A DNA stretch of 64,000 nt. It comes from Pilatotrama ljubarskyi. Taxonomy: Eukaryota; Basidiomycota; Agaricomycetes; Polyporales; Polyporaceae. Below are positions 12,550-23,905 of this stretch, one piece after another. The notes under the pieces were generated by a model that made no database searches, was not told the origin of the DNA, and was given only the letters and a program-made list of their open reading frames with translations. The position numbers were made by a program, and so were the translations under genes. The stretch covers positions 61,473 through 125,472 of the forward strand of contig MU277741.1 in assembly GCA_022385805.1 (NCBI GenBank), read 5' to 3'. Position 1 is the stretch's first letter, and every line of letters starts with the position of its first letter.

Positions 12550-13756
12550 GTCGATAGCGTTCGTATATGACGATACGGACCAGTGAAGTGCTCGCCCGCT
12601 TTATACGAGCTTGCAGCACAAGCGCGCTGCTGTGAATGTCGCCTCGACAGCGTCTGTACTGACAGTCGGTGACCTGACGGAAGCGAATACGCACCAACCG
12701 CCGCTGTACTGAGATGTACGCTCTGTTGTGTTCCCAAGGGTGTTCAAGGACCTCGCGTTATTGATGCCTCGGAGTGTGCCATGCGCCGTAGGCCAAATGG
12801 AACTCGAAGTTGTGGTGAACGAAAGCGTGCCAGCCGAACGGTCCGTTGTATTTGGAAGTGTACACCTTCCAAGCCTGCCGTCAGTCTAGAGCACGACGAA
12901 AATGAACGCACCGGTAACATGGGAGTAATGATAGATCGCGGGGAACTATGTATTGGTCAAAACGCTCACTGAACGCATCCGAGAGCATTGTTCCATGCCA
13001 TGAGCCGGGCGGCAGAGAGCAGCAGTACACGCGCTAGCGTGTTCGCGGTGTCACGGAATGAGCACATCAAGGACTCCCTACTGCGCATCCGAAGGGGATA
13101 CTGCAGATCAGCCATGCGCCTCCACAAAGAATGCACCATTATTAGACACCACGGATTGCGACGCCGTTCTATGGGGAGCAACTTATGAATTCGAAACGAC
13201 TTCAAGTTTCTCCAAGCCTGGACATACGTGGGACGACAACAGTCCTTGTTCCTACAGCAAGCTCCAAACGCAAGAACGGGGTCGTCTTGCGCTCGATGCG
13301 GCGACACACGCGTTTCCTGCCTGTTGGCAGGGTCCACATAACAGATGCATGGTAAGAAACGCACCTGAGTGTCCCGAATGCCATCTGCCGGTATTCAGTA
13401 TGTCGGAGTGAAGTAGACTCGGCAAGACAACCGACCCAGCAGTCGCCGCCCCAGAAAGCGACATGCCAAAGGAAGACAGGAAGAAGCGGAAGCGGGCGCC
13501 AGACAACCTCGTGGCATCCGGAAGGAAAACAACGCCGGCAGGCTGTCGAGCAGGCCAATGCAACGTTGATGAGGGTTTACGAACACTTTGGCACGGAGTC
13601 TTTGACGTGTGAGCCAAGTCGCACGGAGCAGCTAAACAGAGTTGGTACCCCGGGCGCTCATACAAGAGCACCCTCGCCCGTCGTCCGCTGCAATAGCGGC
13701 TGGCAGCAGCTTCCATTCAGGAAATAGCAGACAGCACGCAGCTTTACGTACCAGGC
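12550..13756. other. Intergenic region, nothing recognised
   Basis: About 1.2 kb between the ALG11 3' end and the CYP505-like 5' end. Open frames of 117-154 codons exist on the minus strand, but they overlap each other, lack recognisable motifs and have Cys/Arg-rich, shadow-like composition. Confidence 0.4.
12599..12606 (-). promoter_or_regulatory. TATA box of the reductase-less CYP505 gene
   Basis: The minus strand reads GTATAAAG about 50 bases before the ATG at 12549, mirroring the TATA-like box of the tandem paralogue. This supports the chosen start and suggests the truncated copy is still transcribed. Confidence 0.5.
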
Positions 13757-15667
13757 CTACCGAAACAGCAGGTCCCTCCACCCGCTCGCGTCCCATCCCT
13801 TCTCAAACTCATCCGCGGAGAACTTCTGCACCGCCAGCGTGCGCGCGCGCTGCCGCATAGCCCACTCCGCCTCCTGCGGGAGGGTAAACACGGTGCGGAA
13901 CGCCTCGGCGAACGTCTCTGGCGACGTTGCGTGGTAACCCGTGGGCTCGCCATTGAGCGGGACGATGATGTCGAGGAGCGGGCCGCCTGAAGCGTGTGCG
14001 ACGGGGATGACGCCGGCCGCCTGGGTGGAGATGAAGGGTTAGCGGTGCTGGATAGAGGAGAAACAGGCTGGAGGGAGAAGAAGGTAGCGCACCATGAACT
14101 CGACGATGTTGATGCCGAAGTGCTCGTCGACCATTGTGCTGAGACCGATGCTAGCGCGCGATAGCCAGTTTAGGATTGCCGAGTACGGCGCGTTGGGGAT
14201 GAACTCTACTTGATCCTGAGGCAGGATGAGCTACGCAGAAGTGCGGACATACGGCGAACCCACCTTGATTTCCAGTTCTTGCGCCAAGAAGCGCAAGCCT
14301 TCAAGACGTGTCGCGTCGCCGACGTTGCGGCTCCCACCCATGAGGACAAGTTTGACCGCAGACGGACCGGACCCTCGGTACTCAGGATACATCTCGAGGA
14401 ATTTGTGGAAAGCATGCAATTGCGCTGCATGGTCCTTCTCCGGTCTTCTTCATGTCAGTCCGACGATCTAAACGGAATGACGAAACGAAACCGACCTGAA
14501 TTGGGCGATGCTGAGGATGACGCGTTCGCGGCCCTCCAAAGAGAATTGAGCTAACTGTCGTGTGTCGCAAGAGGGATAGACTATCTGCGCGGCCTTCGGG
14601 CTCCGCGATCGGCTACGTGAGAGCAACCTAAGGAGCACAAACGGAGGTAGGCAATGGACCAGGTCTAGGAGCGTGTCTTGATGTTGCAAAATCGAGTCGA
14701 TGTGATTCTTTGTCCAGGAGGAGTTCACCATGAGGAAGCGAGCCTGCCGGAGGGAGTAGGCGTAGTAATACATGAAGACACGGTAGTAGCTGAGGGCAAC
14801 GTGAGATTGCGATGCATAGTCCAGGGACAGGAAGACATACAGTAGTTTGCCTTGGCTCAGAAACGCGGATGAGGATATGATTTCCGAGTTCGTATGTCCA
14901 CGCGTTCTCGACTTGACGCGTGACAACATTGTCGTGCTGATGGTCGGGTAGTGGACATAGGCCCCGATAGGGATGTTCCCGAGTAGTGAGACTACCGGGA
15001 AAGTGAACGCATATCCCATGGTATCTGTATCGGATCATAAGTCTCGACTGGAAGACATATGGATGATTCCGTGGTAGCCCACCAATGAAGAGGTCAGGGA
15101 TGAGGTACGCCATGGCCTCCCATGCAAGGTACATGGACCCGATGCTCTGTCCGAGCAAGGTGAAGCGGGGCCATGTCGAATCCTCGACCAAGTGCCGAGA
15201 TTTCAAGAATACAAAATGCAGCGTTCGAGGTGACAGCTCAATGTCAAAACGAGCCTGCTACAAATGAGCAGAGACAAGGCGACAGCGGCCACTTCTACCT
15301 ACCTTGACCTTGTCAATGATATTCTCTTTCGTAGCGTCGACATCCCCGCTGTATACTACAGAGGTGACGTTTGGCTCCTTCCTCTGTAGGGCACTTATAG
15401 CAGCCCACAAGACGCGTTCACCCCCTCCGCCAGCATTGCTGGACGAGGCTGAGTGAGATGAGAACTGCGTCCGCATTGGCACTACGAGGGTGCTCACCAG
15501 TATGGGTGGAAGAAACCTATGATCCTCTTCGACCTGGCATCCTCCACACCTAGCGTCGAGAACAGCTTGGCCCTCTGCTGTCTATTTCTGCGCCGCAACC
15601 CAAAGATCTGTCCGACTACCTGCGCGAACAAGAGAGCAGCCAGGAAGGACGCCAAGGCCCAAGCCAT
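13757..15667 (-). CDS. ALG11: ALG11 alpha-1,2-mannosyltransferase
   Basis: GT4-family enzyme that adds the fourth and fifth mannoses to the dolichol-linked N-glycan precursor on the cytosolic face of the ER. The protein starts MAWALASFLAALLFAQVVGQ (membrane anchor), then [20 protein letters not shown], with the Cys codon split by the first intron. Further blocks are QSIGSMYLAWEAM, the VHYPTIS loop, VNSSWTKNHID, IAQFRPEKDHAAQLHAF and KLVLMGGSRNVGD. The GT4 EX7E motif is in VDEHFGINIVEFMAAG, and HASGGPLLDII follows. It ends SGWRDLLFR with TAG at 13757-13759. Motif order and extent match ALG11. Several introns interrupt it; none breaks a motif. Confidence 0.93.
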
Positions 15668-15963
15668 GTCGGGACGTTGATGAAAGCCTCTGTTTCAAGT
15701 AGTCGCCGCTGGTCAGATAGCTCTAGCTAGATGGGTTGCACCAGCTTCAAGTGAGTGAGATGAGGGAGTACAAGTCCGAGATGCGTCCAGGCTGAGTTCA
15801 GCCACAGTGGCGCTCCCCGCCGTGGCCAGCGCGGCGGGTCGCGAGCGAGCGGGCGTCTGCACCGCACGCTCTCACCGGTCTCATTTCGACCGCCATCGTT
15901 CTCTCCGTCTCTCTCGCTTTCTCTTGCTCTACACTCTGGTCGTCACGGCTATCGACTGCACTA

Positions 15964-17698
15964 ATGGAGTATGATCGCAAGTCCGCCGTATCCTCTTTCT
16001 ATGGCGGCAGACGGTCCTCAGTCGACGCTCTAAACAACGACTTCCCACCTCCTGGTCCTCCCGTCGGGCGAACTCGTGCGGACTCTGCGTCCTCTTTCTA
16101 TGGTGCAAATAGGGCATCAAGAGCAGATCTGTACGATGCGACGCCTTCAGCGGGGTATACTCGAACGTCGTACTACGATGCAGGCCGGGCGGAGCCTGTG
16201 AACTTCGCCAGACCTGGCGTGGACGAGGAAGCCCCAGCAGAGCCCGTCTGGGACGTCTACGCGGACTTCAACAACGCAGGACCACGGTATTCTACTGCCT
16301 TTGGCATTGCCGATAAGGGGTCAGTCGTCTTCACAACTTTTGACCGCTATCGCTCACAGTACGGTAGCTATCGCCAGGTACCTTCCCCCACACCATACAG
16401 TCATGATGGCACATCGTGAGTCTTCTCATCGAATCTTCACTCTCTGCCATTGCGTTATGTGCGTGAGCCTCGCATACAAGCGCTGTTGTATCAAGGTACT
16501 TCCTGTGAAGCAGTGCAGGCGGAGCCTTGAAAGTCCAAGAGCAGCCATATATACAGCCACCGCTCGGACAGAAACACAGCCTAACGGCGGATGAATTATC
16601 GTCTATCTCTTTTCACATGTCCGCCATCGGTAACTGCTGCTTGGCTGGCGCACAATTTAACCGCTGTCGCGGAGGCGAACGGCCCCACTCGCACTGGCGT
16701 TCCCGTACTCACCCTTTCCACCCTGCAGATATGCGAAACTCTCAACACCGACAGTTGGTGCCGAAGAACCAGCGACGCCGGGAAACGTAGAGATGGTCAC
16801 TGTGCCCGCCCTCGGCCCGGAGTGGAAGGCGGACGAGCTAAGGGGCATGTCAAAAAAGGCGAAGCGAGAAGAGAAGCTAGAGGAGGTCGCGACGAAATGG
16901 AAGCAATGGAAACGCGGACAGCGCGGCCTCTGCGGTAAATACTTCACAAGGAGGTTTACCGCGTGGTTCGTGTTCTTTTTGTGCTGCGCGTACGTCCACA
17001 TATCCTTTTCCTGTGTCTGCAGCAGTCCCGCTGACAGGCTGACCGCCAGCATCACCATCATCTTGGTGTTCACCATCCCCCGAGTACCGGGCTTCAACGT
17101 GAATTCGCAGGAACCACTCTCCCCGGCCACCCCACCTTTCAACGAGAGTATCCCCGTTGCGTTCCCTCGCGCACCGGCCAACTTTAGCTTCCCGGCAGAG
17201 ATGAAGCTGCAGGCGGACACCGGCGGCAACTTCCTCCCGCTGACCTTCGACAACATTCACGGCACGGTCTTTGACCTACAGACCTCGCGGCAGGTCGCCA
17301 CAGGGGACACGGGCAAGCTCACTGTGCCTGCGAAACAGTTCCCAATTATCACCCTCCCGTTGAACTTCAGCTATGTCGCCACCAACGATTCCGACCAAAC
17401 CTGTGGGTAGCTCCTTCCCATGATCTCTTTGCTTTCTTATCGCTGACTACTCCGTGTAGGGAACAACTGGTACAATGGCTGCAGGAACAAAGCGGTTTAC
17501 ACCGATGGCAAACGACCAGGTATGCCATCCGGGTCGACTTGAGTAGCTTCATTGCTTCACGTACTGACTGTTGGGCCAGCCGTCCAGTTCCGCCTCGTCT
17601 TGGACATGAACATTGCCGGCCTCATCGGCAAGCGTAGCACATCGACGGACGTCAACGATGCCGCATGTCCGGTGGAGCTCCCCGCGAACGCACCCTGA
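15964..17698 (+). CDS. Single-pass membrane protein of unknown function
   Basis: A basidiomycete-type conserved protein whose job I do not know. It starts MEYDRKSAVSSFYGGRRSSV, with two SSFYG repeats in a disordered N-terminus. A basic, coiled stretch (MVTVPALGPEW, ELRGMSKKAKREEKLEEV) precedes one membrane helix (WFVFFLCCAITIILVFTI, assembled across an intron near 16990-17050). After the helix come VPGFNVNS and a folded domain with FNESIPVAFPRAPANF, FDLQTSRQVATGDTG and FNNWYNGC-like segments, ending PVELPANAP. Topology suggests a cytosolic N-terminus and a luminal or extracellular C-terminal domain (inference). The N-terminal exon structure between 16380 and 16760 is uncertain. Confidence 0.75.
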
Positions 17699-18057
17699 AC
17701 GCGTCCCACCCTCCAGGCTGCCCCCACCCTCATTTTCGCCTTCTCTTCATCTATTACTGGATAATTTTTGTTTTCGGACTGACAGACGGACTTGTGCGCC
17801 CAATAGTTATCGCTTCCCGTTTGCATGCATGTCGATGTCTCGAACTGATAGTAGCGTATGTCAGCCTTATTCTCGGACCTCACATCATCTACTCAGTGTG
17901 CAGTCTGGACGTCTCTCGATCTCAGCACATCCAGACACTCGGATCAATGCTTCGCTCGGTATGCGGCTGACATCTGCAGCGGGACAGTACCGACGAAGCG
18001 GACAGCATTGCGCCTGGGTATAGCGGCTGACATCGTTCTTGCTCGCAGACCACGACC
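17699..18057. other. Intergenic region, nothing recognised
   Basis: 359 bases separating two plus-strand genes. It must hold the terminator of one and the promoter of the next; no clear element was recognised. Confidence 0.35.
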
Positions 18058-19925
18058 ATGGACCGCCGAATCCCCTCCAAGTCGTCTGCCCTGTCGCGTC
18101 GCTCGAACATCCGGCATCGTTCAGGCGCCTTCAGCCCGAGGCCGGGCGCCGATAGCGGCTCGGTCGCAAGAGAGGGACAGGTCAAACGAAGAGACTCCGT
18201 CAGCGAGCAAAGCGAGCGCACCGACCACACCCTCACGCTCCAGGTAGAAGACACGGACGACGTCGGCAGAGGCGCACCGACCGTGCTTCTGGTGCGCCAT
18301 TCTAGGGCAACGTCGCGCTCCAAGCCGCTCCCTGGCTTGCCCGGCGAAGAGTTCCTACCATGCGCAGCTGGACCTTCGTTGCATCTGCTCGCCGCACCGG
18401 AGACGCACATACCCTCTCCGGCGCTCTCGCCTATGATGCCCCCGGCGCATTTGGAAGAGCATGGGCTAAGCCCGGTTCCGCTCACGCCGCGCCCCCCGCA
18501 ACCAAACCGAGACCCCTCAGGGTCCTCCGTACAGACAACCGGCTCCCGCGGTACGGAGGCCTCAAGGCTGCCCACACCCGACTACCCATTAGGCTCCGGG
18601 CTAGGCAGACGGCTCAGCTCGTACTTCCCGCGCATCCTCTCCTTCCGGGCGCGTCGCGCTCCAGAACCCACTCCACCCGCTCTGCTGCATGTCGTCCGGG
18701 CCGACACCGACTACTCGACGTACTCCGAAGAAAGTACGGCGTATTCGGATCACACACGCGCCCTCGCGAGCAGCGCGGAAGGGGATGCGCAGGCGTCGGT
18801 GCCGGTGCCGAGAGAGATCAAGGACAAGCGGCCGATGCTGGTGTCGACGTTCAGCACGAACGACAAATTCACGAAGAAGTTCCCGCGGCCGCGCTCGGTG
18901 AAGAGCCTGAGCTTCGACGGCCGAGCGGCTGGAGGTTGTGGAGGCGCTAGCGTGGTGGCTGCGAACATGCTCGAGGACGGCGAGGGGCTTGGACTTGAGC
19001 TGAGGGTCGGTAGGTGGACGCTGCATAAATGGTGCCTTGTGCTGTCCGTATCTACCGTATTTGTGTATGGGGCGGCGGGGCTGATTTGTGCTATACTGAC
19101 CTGGTTCAGAGGTGAGGCAAACTCCTGTGCTTTGTCGCTTCCTGAGACCCGTTGTGCTCATGGGTTCTTGCAGCTTGGGAACACGCCGACGTGATGTACG
19201 TCGCCGACTACGACCTGCTCGTGCTCATCACGCTCTCCTCCTCGATCCTCCTCTTCACTTTCCTGGTTGGCATCTCCGGCGCGCTCCTCAACTCGCGCCC
19301 CATCCTCGCCGTGTACGCCATCCTCCTCTGGCCCGCGCTCATCTCCATGCTCGCCATCGGCTACACCGCGTACAAGCGCTCCGCCTTCGCGCTCGACCAC
19401 AAGCTCAACCTCGCCTGGTCGCAGTGGTACACCCCGCTCGGGCGGCTCGTCATCCAGGACGCGCTCCGCTGCTGCGGCTTCTACAGCGCGCTGCACGAGG
19501 CCGCCGCGAGCAAACGCTGCTACCCGCGCACCCCTCTCCCGGGTTGCAAGGGCAAGCTGTGGCGTTTCGAGCGCGCGAATCTCGCTACGATCTGGGGCAC
19601 CGTGTTCTCGCTTGTGCCGGTGCACATCATGAACATCTTCGTGGCGCTACTCTGCGCGAACCACGTCACCCGCATGTTTGGCAAGGGCATCACGCCGAAG
19701 CGGTACAGGCTGAGCGGGGACGACGTACGTGCCGACGCGGAGATGCTCATGAAGGTCCTCAGTGACGTCCGGCCGGTTGCACGGCCTGGCTTCACGCGGG
19801 CCCCTTCGAGCGGTGTCTTCAGAGAAGACAAGTCATACTACGACACCGTGGATGACTTGGAATCAGACTCGAACGCAGATAACGTCGGGCTCGGGATCCG
19901 CAGACGTAACGCGGCGGACAGATGA
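18058..19925 (+). CDS. TSP2: Tetraspanin, basidiomycete Tsp2 type
   Basis: Four-helix membrane organiser. A long disordered, Pro/Ser-rich cytosolic N-terminus of about 320 residues precedes TM1 (CLVLSVSTVFVYGAAGLICAI), TM2 (LLVLITLSSSILLFTFLVGI) and TM3 (LAVYAILLWPALISMLAIGY). The large extracellular loop has the diagnostic CCG motif (ALRCCGFYS) plus two more cysteines (KRCYP, PGCKG), and TM4 is TVFSLVPVHIMNIFVALLC. One intron (just after WFR) joins the two long exons. In plant-pathogenic and saprotrophic basidiomycetes, Tsp2 proteins act in polarised growth; the precise role here is inferred. The ending faces the 3' end of thioredoxin reductase with only 84 bases between them. Confidence 0.88.
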
Positions 19926-20009
19926 TATATCCCGCATGATGTATACAAGCTCTAATGCACACCTAATAATTACTTCTATGTATCGGCCCATAGTGAGAGA
20001 ACAGTCCGT

Positions 20010-21349
<1,340 letters not shown>

Positions 21350-22237
21350 TGCGGTGGAGTACTTTGCGGAGGCTGCGAGGGGTATAGCCCTGAGAAGAGC
21401 GCGGAGGTTCGATGGCCTGAACGTGGTGGGCAGTACGAAACTTATAGCGACGATGGCGGTCACGGACGAGATGCGCTTTCTTAGTCAAGAGATTATCTCT
21501 GCGTCACGTGATGGATTTGTACATCCCGAGCTTGTGGGCTGCCTGCGCGCGGCTGACGAAGACGGCAGTTTCATTGGCGCGACGAGGAGACATACATGCA
21601 GAATTTGATAGAAGAGGTGTCGAGCCACACACGACAGCGAGTGGGAGACTGACAGTTGGGCATACTCTCCAAGGGCGGGACAGATCAGCACAAATTCCAT
21701 ATCTTGTGGCATAGACGCCCGTCGTCTCCCTCGTCTCGCGTGCAATCGGAGCCCTTGGAATGCGAGCGGATGGAAGTCATGCGCTGCTAGAGTGTAGATG
21801 CTCAGGAATACAACGCACAGCATCCGAAGAGATCTTACGCCCGTCGCAAGTAAACCAGGCACCGTGGGTCTCCCAAGCTCACAGCCAATCAGCACGGATG
21901 CTGGTGTAGTACTTCCGGACAAACGAGGGGTTGATCTGGCCCACGCTCTGTTAACGACTGTCAACCACCATTTTCATATGCTCTGTACCCGGTGTAGGCC
22001 CTACCAACACCGGTGACTGTGAGCTAGTCTGGCGTATGCCATCGGAGCATAGGATGTCTTTGTCCTGCGTATTCGGGAAGTCTAAAGTACCGTGCCTGCC
22101 CATCGCAGTGCGCCAAGATGTCTCGCACTCGGGAACATAACGTGCACCATGCTATTGAAGGCGACGTCTCAGACCGCTCTAGGCTGTTGTACATGTTCAG
22201 AAGAGACAGGGTGTTGGCACAAACGTGCGACGTCCGG
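21350..22237. other. Intergenic region with TRR1 upstream extension
   Basis: The first 120 bases (to about 21470) remain open in the thioredoxin reductase frame. The rest shows no recognisable gene. A 159-codon minus-strand frame at 21485-21964 has no motif I recognise. Confidence 0.4.
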
Positions 22238-23905
22238 TCACCCCACCTTGACCATAACCTCGCTGGCCTTTCCGTGTATCTCGGCGATATTCCGGTAGCC
22301 TGAGAGCCCCAGCGTCAACTCGAAGTCCGCGAGGATGCTCTTGACATGCGCCTCCACGCCTTCCTGCCCCGCCACCGCGAGCGCGTAGGCGTACGTCCGG
22401 CCAACTGCGCCGGGCCTTCTCAGCAAGCGCACAGTTACCCTCCAAGCATTCTAGGAAGACTCACGAAGGACGCCCTGGGCGCCGAGCGCAATTGCGCGGA
22501 AGATGTCCGCGCCAGATCTGATGCCCGAGTCGAATAGGACGGTGAACTTGCCGCTCGCCTGCGCGGCTTTGACCTTGGGAGACGCCATGATGTGCTCGAG
22601 CGCGAGCAAGGTCGCGATCGAGCCGTCGACCTGGCGGCCGCCTACGATCGTAGTTATTAGCTCTGTTCATAGCTTCTAGGAGAATGTGCATCACCATGAT
22701 TGGACACGACGATCCCGTCGACTGCATTGTCGATCGCGAGCTCGGCGTCCTAGGCAAAGTCATCAGGTTTCGCGGGAGCAAGGTAGGGCAACGCACTTGC
22801 CTCGACGCTCACAATCCCCTTTACGATCAGCGGGCCCTCCCAGTTAGTGCGCAGCAGCTTCAAGTGCTCCCACGAGCGGAAGACGCCATTCACCGCCTGC
22901 TGACCCCACGCAGCCGCAAGCTGTACACCGCGCCTCGTCTTCTCGTCGCCCTTTGTGTACAGCTCGTTGAACTGCGCAGGGTCATACGGGAATTCTGGAA
23001 TGGCATCGTCCGTGTCAGGATCCAGACCCTGCGATTTCATGAATGCGGGGTCGGACAGCGCGATCTGGATGCCGACGCTGTGCGCGAACGGCAGGAACGT
23101 CGAGTCAATGTCGTACGGACGCCAGCCGATGGCCATAGTGTCGACCGTCACGACGAGCGCAGAGTACCCGTTCTGCTTAGCACGGGACAGGATAGAAAGC
23201 GTGATCTCGTCATCGACAGGCCTGCGGCGTACAAGAGTTGGCCACGTAGTGATCGCCTAAGCAAATCCACGCACCAGTAGAGCTGGTACCAGCGGTGTCC
23301 GGAGCCGTTCGCTTTCGCGACGGCCTCGATTGATCGAGTCGCTGCACCGCTCAGAATCATCGGGATGCCGAGGCCTCCCGCGGCCCGTGCAGTTCCTAGT
23401 TCACCATCCGGGTGCATGATACCCTGGCATCCAATCGGAGCGATGATGAGGGGCGACGGGTGCGTAACCCCAAACAGCGTCGTCTGTCCGAGAAGGCTCC
23501 GTAAACCAGGGAGACACCAGGCCGCACGGAGCGCGTACGCACCTCGATCGTGCGGTGCGTAACGTCGCGCAGCATGCGGGGTACAATCTGCCATTTCGCG
23601 AAGGCAGCTCGGTTGTTGCGATACGTCTCCCCGGAACCCGCGTTCCCAAAGATGAAGCCAAACGATCCTAGCGCGAGCGTCAGCTCTGAACATGATCGAG
23701 TTGGATGGAAGAGGACACGGTGCGCACCTGGGCTGTCCTTGAGCTTCTCGCGCGCCGCTGCCTCGATCTTGTCGGGGTCGACAGAGCCCAGCGGGGAAGG
23801 GCGCCTGCTCGCGAACAGCTCTCTCATGTAGCCGGACCAGCGCCCCGGCGCTGAGCCGTATGCCTTCGGCTGCTGGCCAATGCTCGTATCGGACGGGGTT
23901 GTCAT
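22238..23905 (-). CDS. FMN-dependent 2-hydroxyacid oxidase, lactate 2-monooxygenase-like (copy 1)
   Basis: TIM-barrel flavoenzyme of the glycolate oxidase/lactate oxidase family. It starts MTTPSDTSIGQQPKAYGSAP and has no N-terminal cytochrome b5 domain, so it is not flavocytochrome b2. Blocks are FGFIFGNAGSGETYRNN, PSPLIIAPIGCQG, HRWYQLYW, VTVDTMAIGWRPYDID, the catalytic-His motif SNHGGRQ (split by an intron), FDSGIRSGADIFRAIALGAQ and YAYALAVAGQEGVE. It ends SEVMVKVG with TGA at 22238-22240. GWRPYD is more like lactate 2-monooxygenases than plant glycolate oxidases (family knowledge). The substrate cannot be read from sequence. A paralogue lies 4.5 kb away. The intron at 22750-22800 begins GC rather than GT. 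Confidence 0.9.
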
